NCBI GenBank assembly: GCA_903772945.1
Contig: CAICTM010000322.1
Coordinates: 1-64,000 of the forward strand
Reading direction: 5' to 3'
Source: Seminavis robusta
Taxonomy: Eukaryota > Bacillariophyta > Bacillariophyceae > Naviculales > Naviculaceae
DNA: 64,000 nt
The position numbers and the translations under genes are program-made. Below the pieces are notes generated by a model. That model did no database searches. It saw only the letters and a list, made by a program, of their open reading frames with translations, and was not told the origin of the DNA. This document shows, piece after piece, positions 55,405 through 64,000 of the stretch (position 1 is the stretch's first letter; every line of letters begins with the position of its first letter).

Positions 55405-55773
55405 ATGAGTACCCCCAAGAAAGACGATTACTACAGTGAGTCTCAGGATATGCTCGAGTCGAGTGGAAGTTCAAAGGCAGAGAAATGATACAATTGTCTA
55501 ACCACTCATTTTTGTTGTTCTCATTGGTGATATCGCCGTTCCCATGATATAGCGGGCCACGACTTCAAGTCGTTGGGAATCAATATCGCCAGTTTCTGCT
55601 TATTCTTGCTTCCTATAATGAGCTACCTGTTCCGAGACTTGTGGAAGGAATTCATTGGTGTGGTTCTGGTGTCCTTTGCGATCGCATACGTTCTCCCACC
55701 AGTCGGCTGGAGGCGTCCTCATCCCTACTCGGATGATCCCACGAATCTCCCATGGCCAAGGAAATCAGAGTAG
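55405..55773 (+). CDS. Small two-TM membrane protein (83 aa), unknown
   Basis: Exon 1 (55405-55435) encodes only MSTPKKDDYY plus one base. A canonical intron (CTACA|GTGAGT, GATATAG|CGGGCC) joins it to 55553-55773. The result is an 83-aa protein with two hydrophobic helices (NIASFCLFLLPIMSYLF and FIGVVLVSFAIAYVLPP) and a polar tail RPHPYSDDPTNLPWP. Such small proteins are often subunits of ER or mitochondrial membrane complexes, but I do not recognise this one. A short ORF read alone would miss the true N-terminus. Confidence 0.6.
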
Positions 55774-56458
55774 AAACCTGAAGAGACTATGAATGGGCCA
55801 TGACAATTCAAGTTTTGGTGTTCCTTCTCGAGTGACGGACGGTGTCATCTCGTTCAGATTGCACCAACATTGCTAGCGATTGCGTGGAAAAGGATGGAAC
55901 ACCCAAGCAACAAAACAAAGCAAATCAAGCAAACAACAACTCACATAACGAAACAACTAGCAAGGTATTTTATCTAATTTGGGGTCATTTCTCTCCTTTT
56001 CGCCCTCCTTTTAGGTCCATATTGGGGGCAAGGGGGACCTTTTATTGATCAAGGCTAAACCTCCAGTTTCGGTTAATCAAGAAAATACAACAATGTACCA
56101 AAAAGGACAATTGACTTTTCTCCCTTGATTTCTCTACTCTGAAGATCGCTTTTGGCTCGGTATACGTAGACTGCCAATATGAATGATTCAATCACCAAAC
56201 TGTGAAGCTATTGTTGCCAACAATGGCAACAATAGCAGGACATGTAGCGCCTCCGAGCAGAGACTGCAGGGCGAAACACCCGCACCGTTTCACATGCTGC
56301 TTCCATGAATTTTGCCGTGTAGTAGCTTGCTACTAACAGTGGATTTTGACTCTCCGTCAGATTGGATACATCCCACTAGGGATCCCTTGTTTCAACTTTT
56401 GAGCTATAGCTGGGAGGCAAACCGATTCCAATAGGAAAATCTATACATTTACCAAGGT
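55774..56458. other. Intergenic spacer with a perfect hairpin
   Basis: 685 bp between convergent 3' ends. There is no gene. It contains the hairpin at 56207-56236 described separately. Confidence 0.45.
56207..56236. repeat. Perfect 13-bp stem hairpin
   Basis: GCTATTGTTGCCA, four-base loop, TGGCAACAATAGC. It could be a terminator-like or structured 3' element, or a foldback relic. Confidence 0.6.
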
Positions 56459-58855
56459 CTACTTTTTGCCTTTCTTGGCCATTTTCTTCTGGAATGCTTT
56501 CAACCCTTTTGCTGCTTTGGAAGCCTCACCGTCGGATTTGAGCCCACTGGCGAGCTTGTCCAAAGCTTCCACAATAATGGAAGACGCTGCTGCCTTCAAA
56601 TCACCAGGGTGCAACGAACCATCTCCAAAACAACTTGAAATCTCCTCTGAACTACTAAAGGTGATGTCTCCGCCGTTGTCATCTGATCGCTTCACTGTTA
56701 TGGACCCCATAGATCCAAGCTCAAATGCAAAGACAGAAGCGACCGCAATTGGAGGACAGAATGTAATATTTCCTGGTTCGCAGAAGGCCTTCTTCATCTT
56801 GGACTTGCCGTGTACCTGGCGCAAAAGAAAGGTTTTGTCAGTCGCGTCCGAGTCTCGCCAATGGGTACGTCATTGTTACCTACCTTTGGATCATCCAGAA
56901 GAAAGTACTCGTCATTCTCCGTTTTGTAAGCATCTGATTCTCTTTCAGCCTGTAATCGGATTGGCTTTGGTGCAAACATGGATACCGAAGGTCCCACCAT
57001 GCTCTCTGGCAGCTTCTCTGCAAAGAACCTCTCCACCAAAGCCCCCTCCGCCTGTGAGGCTAGAGACTTCTTCAGTGACAACGACGCTGGCGAAACACCG
57101 AGTACATCCGCGACTTTCATCAAGCGTCCCACAACGACACCGGCCCCATCCGCGTCAACAGTGTCTTCGCCCATTACATCGTTCAACATAAAGTGACGTC
57201 CAACATTAATAACGCTGATCCAGTAATCACTGGGATTGGCAAGGATGGCTTCGCTTTGGTAAATGACCTTGACAGTTTCCATCAGAGCTGCATCAAGCGC
57301 CTTTAACGCAGCAAGGAGGATGACATGGTAGGATTCTATACTCTTGATCTCACCGTTGCAAGCATTGCAAACACGCGCAGTCCAATCGGACAAAAACAGG
57401 ACACAAGGCTTTCCGTTGGCCGTGCGAAGCTGCATTATGATGTCCACTGCTTCTTGCAAGGTTGGATTAGCAGTTGGCATGCCCGCAAAGACAAGGTGTG
57501 CACCAGCAGGCACTTTGCCTTCCTCCACCAAGTTCAGTCTCCGAACTTTGCTGTCTTTTGTGGCCGTAGTTGCTTCCTTCTTGAACTGTCGCACTTGAGC
57601 CAACAGCTCTTTTGCGGTAGGATCGTCAGCGAAATGATTTCGAACCGGTTCAAGGAGTTCATTCAGCGAATCAATCAAGCCTTTCTTTAGCTCCGCTTCA
57701 GAGATCTCAGCATCCAGGAAGGCTTTCTTGACGCTCTCAAAGTCCTGGAACGTCTTTGATCCCGCCGAGAAGGAAGCCCCGGGAGCACTGAAAATGATGT
57801 TTCCAATATAATCGAGGCATGGGTTTTTCAGGGTATCCTCTACCAAGTGCATCGATTGGAGTCCTGCATCAATGGGTGTGTCTGCATCGCCTGATGCTGG
57901 TTTCTTTGGTTCTTCCGGTTTGGAGGGGCAATAAGCGTTGTTGATTTTGCGTTCTACGTCTACAGCAGCATCCTCCATGAAGATTGCTGAATCAGGATCA
58001 CTCTTGCTCATTTTTTCCTGTCCAGCCTTGAGACCGAAAAGCATATGATGGCTGAGGATGATTGGTTTGTGCTTGATGCCGGCAGCGTCGCAGTATTCTC
58101 GAGCCAGCATGTTGACTTTTCGCTGATCGACTCCCAGCTGACAAATGTTTGCCTTTAGAAAGAACACGTCCGTACATTGCATCAAAGGGTATAGGATTTG
58201 AGCGGCAGTGAGGGAGCCCTCGAGTCGTCCCATGATCTGGCAACACTTTTTCACTCTGGTAATGTTGAATCTCCTAGCAACATCCAACATGGTTGGCCAA
58301 TATTTGTCGGCTTGTTCAGTGATCTCCTCCGATGCCCATTTGAAGACGACATTGGAGAGGTCCATTCCAGCGGCCTTCCATACTTCAATCAAATAATTTC
58401 CAACCACTCGAATTTTGGCCAGGTCTCCCCCCATTTTATCGTTCATGAGAGCAAACCAGTCAGCCACCCAGAAAACGAAGGTTCCATTGGTGCCTGGTGC
58501 TGTGCATTTGTTGACATTCATGGCTTTGAAAACTCCTTGTGCAATGTGCATGCGGCCACTTGGTTCAAAGCCATCGTACAAAACGAAGCCTGGTCCTTCG
58601 GCTCCTCGGCCCCTGGAAATCAGCAACTCCTTCAGCTCGGCCTCCGAAATGCATTCTTCTCCTACGGAACGAATTCTATCAAAATCAATCTGGAGATCGT
58701 CATTCCAGGGACGTTTGGGTTGAGGGGCCTTCTTGCCGCCTCCTTCGTCTGCCAAAATAGAAGTTTTGCCAATGACAAAGAAATGAGAGATTGCTCTGTA
58801 ACAATAAACTCCTCTCCATTGGCCTAGCAGTATTCGATCACTCACTTTTCGTCAT
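56459..58855 (-). CDS. YARS: Tyrosyl-tRNA synthetase, double-length
   Basis: Three exons, 58855-58846, 58748-56884 and 56815-56459, give 743 aa. The first is only 10 coding bases (ATGACGAAAA|GTGAGT). The second junction is CCAAAG|GTAGGT ... GCGCCAG|GTACAC. The N-terminal synthetase has LYDGFEPSGRMHIAQG (HIGH-type motif, H71) and KMSKS at about 249-253, fitting the eukaryotic/archaeal class I TyrRS. From about residue 410 a second, degenerate copy of the fold appears (HLVFAGMPTANPTL, then LFLSDWTARVCN and FMLNDVMGED) without usable HIGH or KMSKS signatures. The tail is basic (KKMAKKGKK). Double-length TyrRS forming a pseudo-dimer is known from kinetoplastids. It charges tRNA-Tyr in the cytosol; no plastid signal is seen. 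Confidence 0.88.
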
Positions 58856-59509
58856 TCCGCTGTCTTTGTCTTATCTAGCTAGCTAGCTAGCTACTATCAA
58901 TCTCCCAACACAAGCACTTCGATACTGTACTCTGCAGAAGAAATAATGAGGATGGTCTGGGTGGGTTTGTAATGAGCATCAACTCCATGTCCATGAATGC
59001 AGCGAAACACGCGGCGCGGATCAATTGTGGTTTCAGATGCTGGCTCATAGCCTGCACAAGGCATGCATTCGACCCATCCGACTCGATTCCCAACCCAATT
59101 GCAAACACCCGGTCTGTCGGTCCAGCACTGCTGCATGCTTTGAGTATTCAACTGCTGCTGTATACCCCATGTTCTAGCTGGCAACCTGTGTTGACCGAGA
59201 GTTGCTGTTGGGTTTGCTGTATGCTGTTGAACTTCTAGTAGACCAGGGCACACCACTGGAACCAACATATACGGTTTTAGGGAGTTAGTTGGTATCATCT
59301 CTTCATTTCAAAACACTGCGTATAGAGTCAAATCGAGTCGAGTCGCCACCAAGGCCCAGATTAAGCATGGGCGTGCCTTGCCATTCCTAGAAGAACAGTT
59401 GTTGTGGATCGTCGATAATCTACTGGTGTCTCCATGGATTTGTTAGTGGCTCGAAGGATCTATTCAACTAAGCGTTCGACCGGCACCCGAGAGAGTGGGA
59501 AGAGGTACA
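58856..59509. other. Upstream intergenic region
   Basis: 654 bp between divergent genes, starting with a CTAGCTAG run at 58874-58893 just upstream of the TyrRS start. No gene is recognised. Confidence 0.4.
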
Positions 59510-60361
59510 ATGAACAATAGCCCCGACGAAGAGCAAAGTAGAGCTCTTCAGCCGAGACCACTCAGAATACCAGCTTCACAACCCCCACCTTTCCCGACAT
59601 CATCAGAACACTTGAATGGAGAAGCTGCGCCTACAAGTTGCCTGGTTGATTCTGGAGAAGGAGAGTCTTCGATGCCTATAATCAGCGACGCCGACGCTGC
59701 TGGGGATCCTGGACAAAACCAGGATCTGCCGGGTGCCGCACCAACTACCGGCGAAGGCAATCCTGGTCAGCCAGATGATGTTGCATTTGAGAGCTTTCAT
59801 CGAAGCTTCACTATCGGTGGCAATGTATTGGATAATCTCGGAACTACTCCGAGATCAGGGGATGGACCGTTCCCATCTGTGGCTCCAACCGAGACTCAGG
59901 ATCAGGCACCATCCCCGATGACTCCATCGCCAGTGCCGCCACCCGTGATCCCCGAGGCTCAACTATCGCAGCTACACGAAGATCCAACTGTAGTGCAGGC
60001 ACGAAAGTCTATGATGGCGCGTACAGGAGATCGTCACGCACGAGGCAAATTGCCTGGACCGACAGAAGGAAGGTTTGTAGCGCCAGATCGGGGGTCCGCA
60101 GAGCCACAAATACCAACTCCACGGAGCTCCAAACGATATACAAGGAAAAAGCAACGCTTGCCGGATTTTGTTGTGGGGTACCTACGAACTGACACTCCTG
60201 CTCCGTTGAAAAGTAGTGAGCATGTCATCACATGCAGACGATGCGACAAAAGTCTAGGAGCACTCAAAGCATCGGTGGCTATCCGTTGCAAGGCTTGTGG
60301 GGAAGTCAACCCGGCATCGCCTGGAAATAGATATCATCAACCACGTTTTTCAGCAGGCTAA
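59510..60361 (+). CDS. Unknown protein with C-terminal zinc-ribbon-like CxxC pair
   Basis: The frame is open from 59495 with a GTG; the first ATG at 59510 gives 283 aa. It is disordered and proline/glutamine/serine rich to about residue 200, with a basic patch (SSKRYTRKKQRLPDFVVGY). The C-terminus has CRRCDKSLGALKASVAIRC then KACGEV, i.e. two CxxC pairs 17 residues apart, as in small zinc ribbons of LSD1-like or elongation-factor-like type. A DNA- or RNA-binding role is possible. It lies at the edge of the degenerate region, so it may belong to a mobile element. I do not recognise the family. Confidence 0.5.
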   Translation: MNNSPDEEQSRALQPRPLRIPASQPPPFPTSSEHLNGEAAPTSCLVDSGEGESSMPIISDADAAGDPGQNQDLPGAAPTTGEGNPGQPDDVAFESFHRSFTIGGNVLDNLGTTPRSGDGPFPSVAPTETQDQAPSPMTPSPVPPPVIPEAQLSQLHEDPTVVQARKSMMARTGDRHARGKLPGPTEGRFVAPDRGSAEPQIPTPRSSKRYTRKKQRLPDFVVGYLRTDTPAPLKSSEHVITCRRCDKSLGALKASVAIRCKACGEVNPASPGNRYHQPRFSAG

Positions 60362-60621
60362 GTGGTTTTGACAAACACAACGAAACAAACTATATCATCG
60401 GATACCCAGCTTCTGGCTGGGAAGTCTGTGCCAACAACTTCCCCCCTGTCTGTCTATGCCTTGCATTGGGCAGGGCTGGTTCAACACTCGCTGTCGTCTG
60501 CGCAGTCTCCTGCAGGGGCAGGGGAAGGATTTGCAGGTTGTCTTGTCTGCCGGTTGGCCTATCTTGTGCGAGCAAAACAACAAGTTTCGAGATCCCACGG
60601 AGATTAAACACCAATCCACCG

Positions 60622-61251
60622 ATGAGCTCGAGGAACGTTCACTTCGGACACGCTGAGAACAAGCATCCTGATTCGTCACACAAACTTAGGCAACACCAAT
60701 CCACTGATGATGCACGTGTGTCGGAAGCCGAAGACAAACCTACCGGGCGTCACGCAACCTCAGGCACGGTTGCTGACAATTGCTTGGGGCATACACATGA
60801 ATGGGAGCGCTTTGTTCAGGAAGCCGAAGATAGCATTCTGACCATCAAGCAACCTCAGGCACGGTTGCTGACAATTGCTTGGGTCTTACACATGACAGGG
60901 GGCGCTTTGTCCGAGGCGCTTTCAAACAAACGGCGTGACTTCTTGGCAATTCGTTTTGTCGATGGAATTTCGACCCGACGAGCTTCCTTCCTAATGGAGA
61001 CTCAGGTGGTATTCCAAACACTTGGGAGTGAGTTCGCTCGTCTGCTAGCGACGACGCACAATCAGCAACATTCCCACGCTAGACCAAAGTTGGGCAAGGA
61101 AGGGTATCGGTCGATCGCTCGTTTTCTTGGTGCTTCGACAAGGACATTGTTGAATCCACAACACGGTTGTCTTGCTGCATACATCAACAATTCTCATCAC
61201 GCTAGAGGGGATGTCCACTATTCATTGATAGTGGCGCTAACAAGATACTAG
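60622..61251 (+). CDS. Hypothetical protein, low support
   Basis: An open frame of 209 aa from the first ATG (60622). The N-terminal part spans a tandem DNA duplication, so ATSGTVADNCLG and QARLLTIAWVLHM are frame-shifted readings of the same repeat. The second half (SNKRRDFLAIRFVDGISTRRASFLMETQVVFQTLG) looks more protein-like, but no domain is recognised. It could be a relic of a transposon gene. Confidence 0.3.
   Translation: MSSRNVHFGHAENKHPDSSHKLRQHQSTDDARVSEAEDKPTGRHATSGTVADNCLGHTHEWERFVQEAEDSILTIKQPQARLLTIAWVLHMTGGALSEALSNKRRDFLAIRFVDGISTRRASFLMETQVVFQTLGSEFARLLATTHNQQHSHARPKLGKEGYRSIARFLGASTRTLLNPQHGCLAAYINNSHHARGDVHYSLIVALTRY
60721..60912. repeat. Tandem duplication with about 95-bp unit
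   Basis: GCAACCTCAGGCACGGTTGC and the 15 bases after it are identical at 60754 and 60849. GGAAGCCGAAGA (60723 and 60819) and the following ACACATGA..GCGCTTTGT segments repeat at the same offset with some changes. Confidence 0.75.
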
Positions 61252-62550
61252 GAGCAAGCAATGAAACGCTCCTAAATGTGCGTTTCTGCAAACGGAGACA
61301 CGGGCAATGCGACCCGCTGGTTCTACTGCCTGCTACGGGTTTTGTTGCAAGAAGGCTGAGGTCGCGCAGTTTTGAGATCCTCCAAATCATCTGTGCCAGA
61401 GATATACAGACCAGAGCAGCCATCTCGTCGAGCTCAGTTTCCTGGGGATCCCTAGAGAAGCTGTGTTTGTGACAGAAGTAGCTCGGCCTACTGTATGCTG
61501 GGGCAACCTTTTCTTGCACTTCCCATAGAAAGACCCTATTGTCAAATACAGGGTGAATTACTATAGTAATTCACTTGCACTGTGAATTACTATTTTAGGC
61601 AGACTACCTACTGGTCCGGAGGACCCTGTCAACGCCGGTACGAAATGTGCTCGAGGGCACAAGCGACTGAGTAGTTAGCACCCATTGATATAGTCACACG
61701 GAGAGATATTGATAGTGAACCAGCGTCATTGCAAAAGGAGGGTGATCCACTCATATTAGAGCTGCTACTATCTACCATAGGATACATTCTAATGCCAGCA
61801 TTCGCCTCCGCCCCGTCACCTAGGGGTGGGTCGCTTTAGCTGGGTGCGTGGTGTGCATCATCTCTCCACGACCGAGTCCACTGTGGGTTAGCCTAGATTT
61901 TGATCCTGGTTGTCAGATGTACGAGACATCCCGCACATCAGTGCTTGTTGCCGCTCTAACAGTCTATTCGGATGTCCGAGTTGTCGTTGGCACGCTGTCC
62001 GGGGCAGATCGGTGGATTCCAGCTAGCCAGCACTGTGTTTTCCCAGTGATAGAGTGAGGGCCTGTTCCTTTTCGTCCGGGCGGAGCCCCAATGGTCTTCC
62101 ATGAAAAGTCCCGTTTGTCCTCAAATTCGTTGCGGACAAGTTACCAAAGGTTGCTGAGGTGTGCTCGTTGTGTTTGTGCGAGCATGTCGCCACGGAGAGC
62201 TCCGTTCCTGTGTTCCCACATACATCTGGAAGTGTTGGTCCCAGATTTGCTTTATCAATCCACTAGCTAGTCCACGTCAGGCCATCTCAATCTTTGTTCC
62301 TGCTACCCGTCCGAGGGTGCGTATTTGGACCTACTCGAGGGATGTGGAGAAGCGTCCCAGGAGAACGTTCCACCTAGGGTGCTTGATCCAAGCATGCTTG
62401 TCGTATTGATGCTAGAAGGTTTGCAGTAGCCCTGGATGGGTTTGTCAGTCGCTGTACCAGTACTTCAGCTGTTGGACGATGAATACCCGGAGTCGGGGAT
62501 GGGTGTGTTGTCTTCACATCCATGTGTTGAACCTGTTCAGCTGTATATCT
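61252..62550. other. Long region without a recognisable gene
   Basis: About 1.3 kb with only short ORFs on both strands. It contains the palindrome at 61553-61574. No RNA gene or known domain was seen. Confidence 0.4.
61553..61574. repeat. 22-bp perfect palindrome
   Basis: GTGAATTACTA followed directly by TAGTAATTCAC. A further GTGAATTACTAT copy begins at 61579. It could be a dimer-binding site or the end of a decayed element. Confidence 0.6.
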
Positions 62551-63470
62551 TCATTCCTTTTCTGCTGCGAGGATGACGATCCCACGCCCTCTCAAAACGA
62601 GCAGGAAACGGCCAAAGCCGTGGCCCAATTCATCAATGAGGGACAGTTTGGGGTTTGTGACCACATATCTCATGCCTAGCTTCATTGTCCTGAGTTTGTC
62701 CTTGGCGGAGGAGAAGAGGTAGGGGTCCACAGTTTCCCCCTTGTATGCTTTGGACATGACATCATTGAGGATCTCCATGCGCCATTCTTCCACCGGGATT
62801 TGCTTGAATGGTGTTTTCTTGGAAGTCCTGGTGCACTGTACCTTTTCTGCAAATTGGGACATTGAAAAGGTGCTCAGGATTTCTCTCAGGTTCTTGTCTT
62901 TGGATCCTCTTTCCAGAGCTAGCTAGTATGGTGAAGGATTGAATGGTTTTTACATCTATCTATCTTGAATCCAGTCGCATGCCAGATTGGGGTGATGGGA
63001 ATTGGTTTGGCCAGGAGGCACAGTCTCCTCCTTGCCTGATCTGCTGTTTCCAATGCTTCATCCTTTTGTGCTCCTCTGCCCTCACCTTCTGTCTTCTCCT
63101 TTTCAAGCAGAACCACTCTCTCCCCATCCTCCTGGTAGATGAGATCATCGTCATACTTCGAAAGTACTGGCTTCTTCATACCTTTTGGCATGAGGGCAAT
63201 GTAGATTTGCACTCTTATGTTGCCATCCAGGTTGGTCGTGAAGCTATCCGCATGCCAGGCTGTGACAGGCATCATCAAGTAGCTTCCATGAACAACGAAA
63301 CCATGTTGTCGCCCGCTGAACGGAATTGTCGGTTGTTGATCACCTTCAGGACCATTCCATGCGGCTGCAATGGCATAAAAAAGCTAGTTGAACACGTAGA
63401 TTCCTTTATCAAGGACTTCCTCCTTGACGACCTTAGCCTGGATGTGCAGGTGATTGTTCTGAGATGATTT
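62551..63470 (-). pseudogene. Degenerate coding remnant, unknown family
   Basis: Three protein-like minus-strand segments occur in order but in broken frames. The first ends GIYVFN (63467-63388). The second runs from PEGDQQPTIPFSGRQHGFVV through MMPVTAWHADSFTTNLDG to about 62919. The third is GSKDKNLREILSTFSMSQFAEKV continuing to 62551. Residue choice looks like real protein. I do not recognise the family; a dispersed repeat or transposon-derived gene is the likeliest source. Confidence 0.4.
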
Positions 63471-63699
63471 GATTTGACACAAAGATTAGTAGAATTATGT
63501 TCTACTGCGCCGAAGGCATGCTTTTACTTCACTAGGAAAGACAGGCGGCACTACTGGCCGCATGTTCAAGTAGAAGGGTTTCTCATGCTACACATGAGGA
63601 CTGTACAAAAATAAAAAATAAATCCAGAGAAAGGAAATAGAAAATGGTAGCAGGTTCTTGCCCCGATCGTTGCATTACATCCTGCGCCCTGGGTCATCG

Positions 63700-64000
63700 C
63701 TCATTCAAGGGAAGTGTGCATAATGATCCAAAATGTTGAGGTGCTGCCGTTGCACCGAAGATAATCGTAGTATTGCTGCCCGAAGCAGTGGTTCTGAAGT
63801 GGTTGACATTTATTCTCAATCCAGCGCGCTGTTGTGGGGATTTCTGCATCACTCAGGTTGTTGCCACAGTGAATGCTGAATGGAGGGGTGTCGATTTGCT
63901 CAAGGTATTAATGCTGATGATGAAGTAGTTGACTTCCTTCTGGTCCAATGTCTTGTCCGATTGCTTTCCCATGAAGACTCCGATGTTGGAATTTCTGCTC
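63700..64000 (-). pseudogene. Coding remnant running off the window edge
   Basis: The minus strand from 64000 reads SNIGVFMGKQSDKTLDQKEV and NYFIISINTLSK. It then shifts by one base to IDTPPFSIHCGNNLSDAEIP and TTARWIENKCQPLQNHCFGQ, and stops near 63705. It is probably the upstream part of the remnant at 62551-63470. The family is unknown. Confidence 0.35.

Noticed and set aside
58746-58845. TyrRS N-terminal extension from a GTG at 58845
   Set aside because: It starts inside the predicted first intron. The spliced ATG start at 58855 is canonical and in frame.

Overview
The window looks like nuclear DNA of a photosynthetic stramenopile, most likely a pennate diatom; I cannot name the species. 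Several proteins start with a signal peptide followed by an ASAFAP-like phenylalanine motif, which diatoms use to send proteins into a complex plastid (the DUF3493 protein, MGDG synthase and the indole-3-glycerol-phosphate-synthase-like protein). Genes are compact, on both strands, with zero to four short introns of roughly 70-200 bp. There are no operons. Many neighbours are divergent pairs sharing a 0.4-0.65 kb upstream region.

From 1 to 34 kb the window is gene-dense. In order it holds a DUF3493/LPA1-like plastid protein and MGDG synthase (divergent), a proteasome alpha-like protein with a signal peptide, a sulfotransferase and DDRGK1/UFBP1 (divergent), an MFS transporter, a bHLH-PAS transcription factor, and a membrane-anchored AdoMetDC-spermidine synthase-SET triple fusion. 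These are followed by a mitochondrial-looking unknown protein, a SAM methyltransferase, three unknown proteins (two of them large), the GTPase GPN1 and an ER-type HSP90 (GRP94).

From 34 to 46 kb is an accessory, transposon-rich block. A 3.6-kb piggyBac-like element (34473-38088) is followed by tandem repeats, a tRNA-like relic and a true tRNA-Leu(CAA). A GPI-anchor-type secreted protein follows. Then comes a 5.1-kb interval bounded by 17-bp perfect inverted repeats (40628-45717). It holds a dead Mutator-like transposase, itself interrupted by a 426-bp MITE with a 6-bp target duplication, and a convergent unknown ORF.

From 46 to 59 kb genes return: MCM6, an IGPS-fold protein that appears catalytically dead, a protein kinase, a tiny two-TM protein and a double-length tyrosyl-tRNA synthetase. 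Two more MITEs lie among them (one Tc1/mariner-type, one carrying a minisatellite), next to a 5'-truncated apyrase pseudogene. From 59 to 64 kb only unknown or degenerate ORFs and small repeats are visible.

The strongest candidates for novelty are the polyamine-enzyme/SET fusion with a GC-AG intron at the AdoMetDC/aminopropyltransferase junction, the signal-peptide proteasome alpha subunit, the IGPS paralogue without catalytic residues, and the nested Mutator-like/MITE structure. All splice sites were read by eye from GT/GC-AG signals and frame continuity; none is backed by transcripts.
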